Shown: positions 53,681 through 63,752, numbered from the stretch's first letter. The stretch: 64,000 nt of DNA from JAAYUD01 sp041907665 (GCA_041907665.1 JAYRGW010000002.1:106154-170153); one strand, 5' to 3'. Numbers and translations are program-made. The notes: a model not told the origin generated them from the sequence alone.

Positions 53681-53959
53681 TGCAAAAACAAGGATGAAAT
53701 CAATTCTATAATAAATACAATAATAAGATAACGATGGTAGCGCTATTCTTATAAACCGATTAGTATGATTTTATTCTATTTGGTCGTTTATGATTATGAT
53801 AGCAATAACTTAAACAGGAGACAAGGGGCTAGAATAGATTAAATTACTTTGTTTTAATGGCTTTTCTCTGGCAGAGGCAAGAGATTCGTTATGAAGCAGA
53901 AACTTTTTTTCTACTTTTAGGTTGGGTAAAAATAAACTGATTTGTTATAACATATAGAG

Positions 53960-54955
53960 ATGAAAATAATGGAAGATACAACAAAAATTAAAAAACTGGC
54001 TTTTCAGTATTTCAGCGGAACAATTTCTGATACTGATGAGATAACCTTGTTTGAATACATTAACCGAAATGTATGCAATGGTAATGAATTTAGACTATGG
54101 GAAAAAGAATGGGCCACTAAAGCAGCTGTAAACGAACAAACAACTAAAGAATGGATAAGTTTGGAACGTCAATTACGTATCCGAAAATCTATCTCTATGC
54201 CAACCCCAAGCATTATACACAAAAAATGGAAACAAATGGCAGCTGTGGCAGCAATTTTCATCGTTTTATTAGGCAGTTCTTTCGGCTTGTGGCTTAAAGT
54301 ATCTTCAAATGCACCCGACAACTACTTTGTTTGTCAAGCTCCATACGGAAACAAGACTAAAATATTACTCCCTGACGGAACATCTGTATGGCTAAATGCA
54401 GGATCAACAATTAGATATTCTAATAAATTCAATTCAAATAATCGATTGGTGGAATTAAATGGTGAAGGCTATTTTGAAGTGTCCAAACACAATGGAGTAA
54501 CTTTTACTGTTCATACCAAAGGATATAACGTAATCGTAAAAGGAACAAAATTTGATGTATCAGCTTATTCGGATGATCCGTATATAATGACTTCTCTATT
54601 GGAAGGTCGGGTAGAGATACACTACAAACACATCAAAATGAATATTCTACCGGGACAAGCTGCTATGCTCGACTTAAAAACAAAGCAACTCAGTTGCCAT
54701 AAAATGAATGTAAATCAATCTAAATCGTGGGTTGATAACAGAATAGATTTCGACGATATTAGTGTAAAAGAATTGTCTAAAAAACTTTCACGTCAATACG
54801 CAGTTAACATACTACTTGAATCTGAAAAAGTTGGTGCCATGAAACTATGTATCTCGCTTCGTAACAAAGAAACAATTAATGAAGTGATGGATGGATTGAA
54901 GAAAATTATTCCAATAACAGTAGTACACAAAGGAAAGGATATATATATCAAATAA
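53960..54955 (+). CDS. FecR-type anti-sigma factor
   Basis: 331 residues. Cytoplasmic N-terminal region of about 75 residues that would bind sigma, one membrane helix (about 80-100, AAVAAIFIVLLGSSFGLWL), then the periplasmic FecR domain (LPDGTSVWLNAGSTIRYSNK, GEGYFEVSKH, VKGTKFDVSAY) and a C-terminal DUF4974 domain. It holds the ECF sigma factor until the STN domain of SusC contacts it. ATG 53969 is an alternative start. SusC follows by 39 bases. Confidence 0.94.
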   Translation: MKIMEDTTKIKKLAFQYFSGTISDTDEITLFEYINRNVCNGNEFRLWEKEWATKAAVNEQTTKEWISLERQLRIRKSISMPTPSIIHKKWKQMAAVAAIFIVLLGSSFGLWLKVSSNAPDNYFVCQAPYGNKTKILLPDGTSVWLNAGSTIRYSNKFNSNNRLVELNGEGYFEVSKHNGVTFTVHTKGYNVIVKGTKFDVSAYSDDPYIMTSLLEGRVEIHYKHIKMNILPGQAAMLDLKTKQLSCHKMNVNQSKSWVDNRIDFDDISVKELSKKLSRQYAVNILLESEKVGAMKLCISLRNKETINEVMDGLKKIIPITVVHKGKDIYIK

Positions 54956-54994
54956 TATTGTAAAACTAATCATTAAATTAAAAACAGAGAAAAC

Positions 54995-57900
54995 ATGAAA
55001 AACAAACAAAAGAAAGTACTTTGGTTACTTTTTTTTGTTCCATTCTGTCTCGGTACTATCAGCCTGAATGCGCAAACAATCAGTAAAACATTCCGGCATG
55101 AGACATTGAAAAATGTACTCAGAGAGGTGGAACAACAAACGAAAATGTCTGTTATCTATAAAGTTGATGAAGTCAACGAAAGCAAAGACATTTCTGCCAC
55201 TTTTAAAAAGACTCCCCTAAAGGAAGTTCTTTCTAAAGTTTTGGATGACAATTTAGAATATGAAATTCAAAACAAGATGATTATCATACACAAAAGAATT
55301 CCTTCGGTAAAGAGACTTTCAAACCCAAACAATCAAAACAATAAAAAGCTAATCAAGGGCAAAATTGTTGATGAAAAAGGCGAACCTATTATCGGAGCCA
55401 ATGTTATTGCTAAAGGAAATAAAAGTGGCAGTGTAACAGATATGAATGGAGAATTTGAATTTGACGCTTCAGGTTCAAATGCATTTATTGTTAGTTATAT
55501 AGGATATAAAAATCTACAAGTTCCTATTACTAAAAAACAATACTATTCCATTACTATGGTAGAAGATACCAAGCTATTGAATGAAGTTGTAGTAGTCGGA
55601 TATGGCACAATGTATCGCAAAAGCGTAGTTGGTGCGGTTGATCAAGTTAAATCAAGTTCTTTGGAAAATCGCCCGGTAGCCAATGTAACGCAAGCTCTAC
55701 AAGGTGCATCTCCAAATTTAATTGTGCAACAGAGAAGTTTCAATCCGAATGATGCAACAATGAATTTAAATATTCGAGGCATTAGTACGACAAATAGCAA
55801 TAGCCCACTTATAGTCATAGATGGATTGGTATCAGATGATAGTAGTTTAGATAAACTTAATCCAATGGATATCGATAATATATCCATTTTAAAAGATGCC
55901 GGTACAGCTGCTATCTATGGTTCTCGTTCGGCAAATGGTGTTATTCTAGTTACAACAAAAAAGGGGAAAAAGAACGAAAGAACTACCGTTCGTGTCAATT
56001 CTATGATGGGATGGGAGAAACCACATTTTCTGTTTTCACCTGTAGCTGGTTATCAAAATGCAACACTAAAAAATCTAGCATTGACAAATTCAGGCATGAA
56101 TCCTGTTTTCACTCCAGAACAAATACGAAATCTAGCTGCTCATCAAAGCGAAGAAGATTGGTTTTATTATCAAATATTCCGTACAGCATTACAACAAAAC
56201 CACAATATAAGTGTATCAGGGGGTAGTGATAAAACAACATATATGGTCTCTGTAGGTTACTACAACCAAGAGAGCAACTATGTAGGTAATAAGAATTTTG
56301 GAATACAACGCTATAATATCCGTTCGAACATCACAACAGAAGTTGGGCGCTTCAAGTTCACAACACTAATGGCATATACCCGAAATAATAGTCTTAGTAC
56401 AACAGGAAGTAGTTTAGAGATAGATGCTTCGCGTATTCCGCCTTATTACTATTACAAAATGAAAACATCAGATGGAAGATACCTTTTAAATGATGTTTTA
56501 TCAGAATTTAATCCTTTAGGAAGTTTGGAAGCGGGAGGTACAAATAAATATCGTAATAATGACTTTACTGCCAATGTAAGTGCCGAACTTCAGATCATTG
56601 ACGGTCTTAAATTGAGAGGAGTACTTGGCGCCAATGTCACTGGAGATCATCGTTATTCTCGCCACCTTAGAGTACCTTATTACTCAAGTGAAAGCGACAC
56701 AACACCTGCCAGATATGCGAATGAAACAAGAGAAACAAGTGATTGGAATTATGATGCCTATCTCATTAATTCGCAGATATTACTGGATTACAACAAAACC
56801 TTCGGAAAACATAATTTCACAGGTTTATTAGGTGCCACAAACGAATCGTTTACGTCTACAGCCAATGAAATAAATTTAAAATATTCCAATATCGACTTAG
56901 GAACTTCTGCCAGTGATGATGCTCAAATTGTTGTAGGAGGAGGTTCTTCTGTTACACCCGAGAATACACTTCGTACAAGTATTACTTCTATTTTAGGTCG
57001 TTTGGGATATTCTTATGCAGACAAATATTATGCAGAATTTGACTTCAGATATGATGGTTCTTCTAAATTTGCTTCTGGATACCGTTGGGGATTTTTCCCA
57101 TCACTATCACTTGGATGGAGAGCTTCCGAAGAATCTTTTATGGAATATTACAAAAACCATATAGGAGATCTAAAACTACGCGGTTCTTATGGTGTCTTGG
57201 GTAACCAGACAATCGGAGCTTACGATCGGTTTACAACATACGATATGTATACCAATACTTATGCGTATAACAATAAGACTGTAACTGGCGCTGGATTTAC
57301 ACTTGGAAAAGAGAACCTTACTTGGGAAAAAACCAGAATATTAAATCTTGGTCTTGATGCGAATTTCTTGAATAATAATCTGAATGTGACATTCGATTAT
57401 TTTTATAAACGTACTGTTGATATCTTAATGACTCCTGTTGTTCCTTCGGTTTTTGGTACTACACAAGCCATGGACAATATTGGTGAAATGTCGAATAAAG
57501 GATGGGAACTATCTATCAACTACCGCCTGAAAACAGGACAGTTTATTCACAATTTCACGGCAAATATCGGCGATTCGTTCAACAAAGTTGAGAAGTTCCC
57601 CGAAAAAGAACAAATAACAAGTATGGAGGAATTGTATAAATTAATTAGAGTCGGTGTGCCTTTAGGCTCATATTACGGTTACAAAACGGCAGGCTTCTTT
57701 AAGAATTACGAAGATATAGAAGCTTCTGCTATTCCAGTAGGCGGAACTGTTCAACCAGGTGATTTAAAATTTGTAGATCGAAATAAAGATGGAATTATCG
57801 ATTCAAAAGACCGTTTCATTTTAGGCAATGGATTTCCTCGTTATACCTTCGGGTTCACTTACAATTTGAATTGGAAAAATTTTGATTTAAGTATATTCGG

Positions 57901-58354
57901 ACAAGGCGTAGGTAAACGTAGCATGATGCTTAGGGGTGAATTAATAGAACCCTTCCACCAAAACTATTCGTATGTTATTTACAAACATCAACTCGATTTC
58001 TGGACGCCAACCCATACTGATGCTCGTTGGCCCAGACTAAGTGCAGCAGGTTCTACTTCAAATAGCAATAATTTCCGCAATGGTTCCGATTTATATATAT
58101 TAAATGGATCATATCTACGCATCAAAGATATTACATTAGGATATACACTACCGAAAGAATGGATTAAGAAAATAGGAATGGAGAAACTTAGAGTATATGT
58201 TACAGGTCAAAATCTGTTCACATTCAGCCATAACTCATTTATCGACCCCGAATCTTCAGAATTCAATTCACAAATGGATACTTCGGGTGCAAATAGTGGT
58301 CGAAATTATCCGACATTAAAATACTATGGTTTTGGTTTAGACGTAGAATTCTAA
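54995..58354 (+). CDS. SusC/RagA TonB-dependent outer-membrane transporter with STN domain
   Basis: 1119 residues. Signal peptide about 1-27; STN signalling domain about 37-95 (LKNVLREVEQQTKMSVIYKV); carboxypeptidase-regulatory-like domain about 121-190 (KGKIVDEKGEPIIGANVIAK); a TonB-box-like EVVVVGYG near 203; plug and 22-strand barrel ending in an aromatic-rich strand with terminal Phe. Imports mannan oligosaccharides as a complex with SusD. The STN domain marks it as the signalling receptor for the FecR/sigma pair upstream. Confidence 0.96.
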   Translation: MKNKQKKVLWLLFFVPFCLGTISLNAQTISKTFRHETLKNVLREVEQQTKMSVIYKVDEVNESKDISATFKKTPLKEVLSKVLDDNLEYEIQNKMIIIHKRIPSVKRLSNPNNQNNKKLIKGKIVDEKGEPIIGANVIAKGNKSGSVTDMNGEFEFDASGSNAFIVSYIGYKNLQVPITKKQYYSITMVEDTKLLNEVVVVGYGTMYRKSVVGAVDQVKSSSLENRPVANVTQALQGASPNLIVQQRSFNPNDATMNLNIRGISTTNSNSPLIVIDGLVSDDSSLDKLNPMDIDNISILKDAGTAAIYGSRSANGVILVTTKKGKKNERTTVRVNSMMGWEKPHFLFSPVAGYQNATLKNLALTNSGMNPVFTPEQIRNLAAHQSEEDWFYYQIFRTALQQNHNISVSGGSDKTTYMVSVGYYNQESNYVGNKNFGIQRYNIRSNITTEVGRFKFTTLMAYTRNNSLSTTGSSLEIDASRIPPYYYYKMKTSDGRYLLNDVLSEFNPLGSLEAGGTNKYRNNDFTANVSAELQIIDGLKLRGVLGANVTGDHRYSRHLRVPYYSSESDTTPARYANETRETSDWNYDAYLINSQILLDYNKTFGKHNFTGLLGATNESFTSTANEINLKYSNIDLGTSASDDAQIVVGGGSSVTPENTLRTSITSILGRLGYSYADKYYAEFDFRYDGSSKFASGYRWGFFPSLSLGWRASEESFMEYYKNHIGDLKLRGSYGVLGNQTIGAYDRFTTYDMYTNTYAYNNKTVTGAGFTLGKENLTWEKTRILNLGLDANFLNNNLNVTFDYFYKRTVDILMTPVVPSVFGTTQAMDNIGEMSNKGWELSINYRLKTGQFIHNFTANIGDSFNKVEKFPEKEQITSMEELYKLIRVGVPLGSYYGYKTAGFFKNYEDIEASAIPVGGTVQPGDLKFVDRNKDGIIDSKDRFILGNGFPRYTFGFTYNLNWKNFDLSIFGQGVGKRSMMLRGELIEPFHQNYSYVIYKHQLDFWTPTHTDARWPRLSAAGSTSNSNNFRNGSDLYILNGSYLRIKDITLGYTLPKEWIKKIGMEKLRVYVTGQNLFTFSHNSFIDPESSEFNSQMDTSGANSGRNYPTLKYYGFGLDVEF

Positions 58355-58364
58355 TTATTTGACT

Positions 58365-59993
58365 ATGAAAAAGAATAATATAAAATATTTAATGCTTGCT
58401 ATTTTAGGGTTAAGCCTCTTTTATAGTTGCAATAGCATGAATAATGAACCGACAGACAGCTATACTGATAGCAAATTTTGGACATCAGCAGATAAGGCAC
58501 AATATGTTATAAATATGGCCTACAACCAATTGTATAGTGCTTCCAAAATGTGGTCGGATGAATGTTTAAGTGATAACCTTTTTGAAGGACGTTCTTATAC
58601 CGATCAACGTATGATACGCGATGGTATTGCCGATCCGTCGACCGGAATATTTTCGAGTGAATGGTCTGATTTATATTCAGGCATCAAAACTTGTCACGTA
58701 TTCTTAGATAAAATAGGACTAGTAACTATGGATGAAACTACAAAAGCAAATATGATTGCCCAAGTACGTTTTATTCGGGCTTCACTATTTTTCCGATTAT
58801 CTAATTTTTATGGTGCAATTCCTTTCTTCACAAAAGATATTACTTTGAGTGAATCGAAAACCGTTCCGCGTACAGATCGTTCGACTGTTATTGCATTCAT
58901 TCATAGCGAACTTGATGATATCATGAAAGATTTACCCAAAAAGGATGACCTATCAGCAGATGAAAGAGGTAAGATAACTAAAGGAGCAGCTTGTATGTTA
59001 CAAGCGAGGGCCTATCTTTATGACAATGATTGGAGTAATGTAGAAAAATACTGTAACTATCTTATGAATGATCAAGCTACTTACGGGACTTATTCATTAT
59101 TCAATAGTTACAGTGGTCTATTCTTACAAGACAATGAATACAATTCGGAAATCATCATGGATTGTTCGTATGTACCTGCTACAAGAACATGGACAGAGAT
59201 GTACGACATGGCCCCTCTTTCCGTTGGAGCTCGAATTAATTCTAAAGCTCCGACACAAAGTTTGGTAGATAGCTATCTGACATTGGATGGAGAAACAATA
59301 GATCAATCTTCTACTTATGACGAAAGCAATCCTTATGTCAATAGGGATCCTCGACTCACAGCTACAGTCGTTTACGACAATTATGATTGGAGTGGTAATG
59401 TAAACGATGGAACAACTAAAAAAATCATTTATATCAAACCAAACTCTACTATTACCACCGATGCCTATAGTGGAAGCAATGCCAATCAGACATCAACCGG
59501 TTATTATGTACGCAAATACTATGATCCTAAGCACGAAGCTAGTCTAGCATCTGCTATCAATATCATTACAATGCGTTATGCTGATGTATTGCTAATGTAT
59601 GCAGAGGCAATGAACGAACAAGGCAAAATGACAGAAGACATTTGGAATAAAACAATTGAACCTATTCGTGTTCGTGCAGGATTTACAAGCAGTAGCGCTC
59701 TAAATTATCCATCAAATGTTTCACAAGAGCAAATGAGAGAAATTATTCGCCGTGAACGTAGATGTGAACTAGCTTTAGAAGGTTTAAGATGGTATGATAT
59801 TAAACGTTGGAAAGCAGGAACTACGTATCTTAATGGATATGTATATGGTGCAAAATTTGCAGAAAATGGTAATTACATTCGTTTAGATAATCGTAAATTT
59901 ATAGAGTCAAGAGATTATTTATGGTCTGTACCTCAATCGCAAATGGATATAAATTCCAATTTAAAACCAAATAATTCAGGTTATGCTAACTAA
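58365..59993 (+). CDS. SusD/RagB glycan-binding lipoprotein
   Basis: 542 residues from ATG 58365. Lipobox LFYSC with the modified Cys at about residue 22. SusD architecture: TPR-like helices (RFIRASLFFRLSNFYGAIPF), variable ligand face, and C-terminal RRERRCELALEGLRWYDIKR, a hallmark of the family. Forms the lid over SusC at the cell surface. It lies ten bases after susC. Ligand inferred as alpha-mannan from the GH76 genes, not from the protein itself. Confidence 0.95.
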   Translation: MKKNNIKYLMLAILGLSLFYSCNSMNNEPTDSYTDSKFWTSADKAQYVINMAYNQLYSASKMWSDECLSDNLFEGRSYTDQRMIRDGIADPSTGIFSSEWSDLYSGIKTCHVFLDKIGLVTMDETTKANMIAQVRFIRASLFFRLSNFYGAIPFFTKDITLSESKTVPRTDRSTVIAFIHSELDDIMKDLPKKDDLSADERGKITKGAACMLQARAYLYDNDWSNVEKYCNYLMNDQATYGTYSLFNSYSGLFLQDNEYNSEIIMDCSYVPATRTWTEMYDMAPLSVGARINSKAPTQSLVDSYLTLDGETIDQSSTYDESNPYVNRDPRLTATVVYDNYDWSGNVNDGTTKKIIYIKPNSTITTDAYSGSNANQTSTGYYVRKYYDPKHEASLASAINIITMRYADVLLMYAEAMNEQGKMTEDIWNKTIEPIRVRAGFTSSSALNYPSNVSQEQMREIIRRERRCELALEGLRWYDIKRWKAGTTYLNGYVYGAKFAENGNYIRLDNRKFIESRDYLWSVPQSQMDINSNLKPNNSGYAN

Positions 59994-60013
59994 CAACTCA
60001 AAATAAAATAATA

Positions 60014-61168
60014 ATGAAAACTAAAACAAATATATTATTACTATTGCTTTTGTCTATAGTATTGTTAGGAACATCTTGTACACAAGATATGGAATATAAA
60101 GATGTTGAACTCACTGCCGTCAAACAATTGTATGCTCCGAAAGATAATTATTCTCTTCAATTACTGTCTTCGGCAACGGCATCTCAATACTTCGAATGGG
60201 CAACATCAAAGGTAGAAGACGGCGGTTCGCCACTATACGAAGTTGTATTTGATAAAAAGGACGGAGATTTTTCAAACCCCATTTATCGTTTAACTTCAGA
60301 TGATATGGGAACACAGAATTACGCCACTATTTCTCACAAAGTATTAGACAAAATAGCTTCATTGGCAGGTCTGGGAAGTGGCGAAACCGGAACATTAAAA
60401 TGGACTGTAGTATCTTCAAGAGGTTTATCTGAAATGACTGCAGAACAATCAAGAACTATTACCATTACACGACTATTAGGATTTGCTGATATTCCTGCAC
60501 AAGTGTATATTACCGGCGAAGGTTCGGAAGGTGGAACAGATGCAAGCAAAGCATTAGCTTTTTCTTCTCCTGCCAATGGCGAATTTGAAATTTTTACAAA
60601 ATTAGAAGCTGGTAAAGAATATCATTTTGTTAGCACTAAAGATGCTTCCCCACGTTTATTCTATTCAGATGGTACTTCTTTAAAAGAAAGTTCAACTGGT
60701 ACAGGATCTGCAACAGTAGATGAAACAGGAGTATATCGTATTAATCTTGATTTTAATATAGCTACTGCAACAATAACCAAAATAAAAAGCATAGGTTTTT
60801 ACTTTTGCCCAGAAGACGAAGTTACTATAGACTTTTCTTATCAAGGTAATGGTATTTGGCAAGGAACAGGTCGTGTTGACTTCTATCAATGGGATTGGGG
60901 TAAAGATCAAAGATATAAATTTGAAATGGTATCCGAAAAATCAGGTGTAGAATCTGTTACACACTGGGGTCCTACAAATGCATCTCTCGATAATGCTCCC
61001 AGTGATAGCGAAGCTGCATCATATTATTATATGCAAGAATGGCCGGAAAGTCAATGGGATAATAAGTGGAAACTTCAAGATAAATTTGATGGTCAAAATG
61101 TAACATTTACTATTTATCTTAATGCCAGCGGACATTACACGCATAGTATAAAACTTGCAACTGATTAA
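60014..61168 (+). CDS. SusE/SusF-like surface glycan-binding lipoprotein
   Basis: 384 residues. Lipobox LLGTSC (Cys about 22), acidic residues soon after it as in surface-exported lipoproteins. The N-terminal SusE-type domain runs about 25-155 (TAVKQLYAPKDNYSLQLLSS), then beta-rich starch-binding-like modules with exposed aromatics (FYQWDWGKD, EWPESQWDNKW). Likely binds the mannan chain at the surface. Family sequence drifts rapidly, so placement rests on domain layout and position after SusD. Confidence 0.88.
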   Translation: MKTKTNILLLLLLSIVLLGTSCTQDMEYKDVELTAVKQLYAPKDNYSLQLLSSATASQYFEWATSKVEDGGSPLYEVVFDKKDGDFSNPIYRLTSDDMGTQNYATISHKVLDKIASLAGLGSGETGTLKWTVVSSRGLSEMTAEQSRTITITRLLGFADIPAQVYITGEGSEGGTDASKALAFSSPANGEFEIFTKLEAGKEYHFVSTKDASPRLFYSDGTSLKESSTGTGSATVDETGVYRINLDFNIATATITKIKSIGFYFCPEDEVTIDFSYQGNGIWQGTGRVDFYQWDWGKDQRYKFEMVSEKSGVESVTHWGPTNASLDNAPSDSEAASYYYMQEWPESQWDNKWKLQDKFDGQNVTFTIYLNASGHYTHSIKLATD

Positions 61169-61179
61169 AAATATCTATT

Positions 61180-62340
61180 ATGAAAATAATTAAATATATT
61201 ATTTTGAGTATTTTCGGCGGTTTTTTATTTCAATCGTGCAATAGTATAGAAGACAAATACATGTATAATAGTGATTCTTATACCATTGATTGGAATGCGG
61301 CAGCCGATAGTGCAACAACTTCTTTAGTGTCTCGCTTTTGGAATACAACAGGACATTACTTTGTATATACTCCCGACAATTGGAGCGATACTAATCCTGG
61401 TTATTGGCCACAAGCTCATGCTATGGATGTAATAATCGATGCCTATATAAGAACAAAGGATACTAAATATTCCCAAATGTTTGATCAATGGTATGATGGT
61501 ATCAAAACTGTTAACTTCTCTACTCACCAAGATTATTGGAATGCATATTATGATGATATGTCATGGATATGTCTGACAATGATAAGACTTTATGATGTAA
61601 CCAAAACAGACAAATACTTAACGACAGCCAAAGAACTTTGGGGATATATCAAATCAGGATGGGACGAGACTTATGCAGGTGGTGGTATATCATGGGAATA
61701 TTACGATCATAAATGGAGTAAGAATGCTTGTACCAATGGACCTGCAAGTATCATAGGAAGTAGGATGTATTCTATTACCAAAGATGAATCGGATAAGGAG
61801 TGGGCATCCAAAATATACGAATGGGAAAAAGCCACCCTATATAATCCTGCTACAGGAGCTGTTTATGATAATATAAATGGACAAACAAATGAATTGTCAA
61901 AAACAACACTGAGCTATAATCAAGGAACCTTTCTTGGAGCTGCTTACGAATTATACAAAACAACTGGAGATATTACCTATCTCAATGATGCTAGAAAAGC
62001 AGCTTATTATGCTATTTCCAATTCTTCAATGATCGATACAGGAAACAATGTATTAAGAGACGAAGGAGATGGAGATGGAGGATTATTTAAAGGAATCTTC
62101 ATGCGCTATTTTGTCCAACTTATACTCGAAGACAATCTAGATGCAGTGTATAAAAATAAATTTGAAACATTTTTCAATAACAATGCGAAAACATTATGGA
62201 GAAAAGGAGTACTTAAGCAAGATATTCTATTCGGAACAAGTTGGACTACTCCAGCAGTAGGAACAACTCAGCTTACATCCCACGTTAGTGGATGTACATT
62301 AATAGAAGCAAAAGCTTATTACCAAAATAATAAAAAATAG
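61180..62340 (+). CDS. GH76 endo-alpha-1,6-mannanase, lipoprotein
   Basis: 386 residues. Lipobox LFQSC (Cys about 20). (alpha/alpha)6 barrel; the paired catalytic aspartates of GH76 appear in YYDDMSWICL (about residues 125-134), with GGGISWEYYD and NACTNGPASII following. GH76 enzymes cut the alpha-1,6-mannan backbone of fungal mannan or mycobacterial lipomannan. Lipoprotein anchoring and ED residues after the Cys suggest surface display, where long chains would first be cut. Starts 11 bases after the SusE-like gene. Confidence 0.93.
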   Translation: MKIIKYIILSIFGGFLFQSCNSIEDKYMYNSDSYTIDWNAAADSATTSLVSRFWNTTGHYFVYTPDNWSDTNPGYWPQAHAMDVIIDAYIRTKDTKYSQMFDQWYDGIKTVNFSTHQDYWNAYYDDMSWICLTMIRLYDVTKTDKYLTTAKELWGYIKSGWDETYAGGGISWEYYDHKWSKNACTNGPASIIGSRMYSITKDESDKEWASKIYEWEKATLYNPATGAVYDNINGQTNELSKTTLSYNQGTFLGAAYELYKTTGDITYLNDARKAAYYAISNSSMIDTGNNVLRDEGDGDGGLFKGIFMRYFVQLILEDNLDAVYKNKFETFFNNNAKTLWRKGVLKQDILFGTSWTTPAVGTTQLTSHVSGCTLIEAKAYYQNNKK

Positions 62341-62343
62341 TTC

Positions 62344-63501
62344 ATGAAACATTATTTATTTTTATTCATGCTTATTGGTTTTATCTACCCAACTAAAGCA
62401 TTTTCTAAAAATGAAGTATTTATAAAGAGAGCCCAGCAAACGCTGGACTCTCTTTATAAATATTATGGAATATCTCATTCCTATCTACTTTCCGAAAATT
62501 ACCCTATACAGAAACATAATAATATTACTTATCTTGCATCACAAACTCAAAGTAGTAATAAGTATTCTTATCTATGGCCTTTTTCAGGTACTTTTTCGGC
62601 TGTTAATTCACTTTATTTCTCCACAGACGATAAAAGGTATATCCAACTACTAAATAATAGCGTATTGAAAGGCTTAAACAATTATTTAGATAAAACAAGA
62701 AAACCTACAGCATATGCATCTTATATTAAGAAAGCAGGAAAATCAGATCGTTTTTACGATGATAACATTTGGATAGGAATAGACTTCACAGATATCTATT
62801 CAAAAACTAAAAACAGAAAGTATATATCTAAAGCAAAAATGATATGGAACTTCATAGAGTCTGGAATAGACAATAAACTAAATGGAGGAGTATATTGGTG
62901 TGAACAAAAGAAAAACTCTAAAAATACATGTTCAAATGCACCGGCAAGTGTTTTTGCACTTAAATTATTCTTAGCGACTTCTGATAGTTCTTATTTAAAA
63001 AAAGGAAAAGATATTTATGAATGGACTAAATCACACTTGAGAGATCAGAGCGATGATTTATATTACGACAATATATCATTAAATGGACGTATCGATAAAA
63101 CAAAGTATCCTTACAATTCAGGACAAATGTTACAAGCGGCGGTATTACTTTATCGTATTACAAATGACTCTTGCTACTTATATGATGCACAAAGAATAGC
63201 CAAGTCTTGCTATAATTACTTTTTTGTTCTTAAAAACAACAATGAAATAGCCTTAAAAGAAGAAAATATATGGTTTTCTACAGTCATGTTACGTGGATTT
63301 ATAGAGCTTTACAACATTGATCATCAACCTCAATATATAGAAGCATTTCATCAAATATTGGATACAGCATGGAATAAAGCCCGCGATACAAATGGTTTAT
63401 TGAATCGCGACTGTACAGGAAATACAAAAGACAAAACAAAATGGTTGCTTACTCAAGCAGCTTATGTAGAAATGTATGCACGCCTAGCTCCATTACTATA
63501 G
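62344..63501 (+). CDS. GH76-family mannanase with type I signal peptide
   Basis: 385 residues. Signal peptide MKHYLFLFMLIGFIYPTKAF without a lipobox, so probably periplasmic. Same barrel as its neighbour: the catalytic pair is in RFYDDNIWIGIDF (about residues 138-150), with NGGVYWCEQK and NTCSNAPASVFAL. The two GH76 proteins are clear paralogues but well diverged. A periplasmic member could shorten imported mannan oligosaccharides. It starts three bases after the first GH76 stop and is the last gene of the locus seen here. Confidence 0.9.
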   Translation: MKHYLFLFMLIGFIYPTKAFSKNEVFIKRAQQTLDSLYKYYGISHSYLLSENYPIQKHNNITYLASQTQSSNKYSYLWPFSGTFSAVNSLYFSTDDKRYIQLLNNSVLKGLNNYLDKTRKPTAYASYIKKAGKSDRFYDDNIWIGIDFTDIYSKTKNRKYISKAKMIWNFIESGIDNKLNGGVYWCEQKKNSKNTCSNAPASVFALKLFLATSDSSYLKKGKDIYEWTKSHLRDQSDDLYYDNISLNGRIDKTKYPYNSGQMLQAAVLLYRITNDSCYLYDAQRIAKSCYNYFFVLKNNNEIALKEENIWFSTVMLRGFIELYNIDHQPQYIEAFHQILDTAWNKARDTNGLLNRDCTGNTKDKTKWLLTQAAYVEMYARLAPLL

Positions 63502-63597
63502 ATTTCCATACTACATACCGAAAATAAGATTGCAACTTATATCAGTATGAAAACAAACTAATGAAAGTTTGTCCATCTCCGATAGAGATCATATCTT

Positions 63598-63727
63598 TCT
63601 CTTTACAAGGTTGTCGTTCCACCTATATGAGTTGACTGAATCACCTATATGAGTTGACTGAATCACCTGGGTGAGTTGATCGTTCCACCTAGGTGAGTTA
63701 ACCGAATCACCTAGGTGGAACGACAAC
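63598..63727. repeat. 22-bp-period array D
   Basis: CACCT begins at 63620, 63642, 63664, 63686 and 63708, exactly 22 bases apart. Units 1 and 2 are identical; units 3-5 vary, and units 4 and 5 contain the perfect palindrome CACCTAGGTG. The array is closed by perfect 15-base arms GTTGTCGTTCCACCT (63610-63624) and complement (63713-63727). Located between the last mannanase gene and the IS element. 63502-63597 shows nothing I can support. Confidence 0.88.
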
Positions 63728-63752
63728 TTTGTAATAAACCAATAGAAATACC

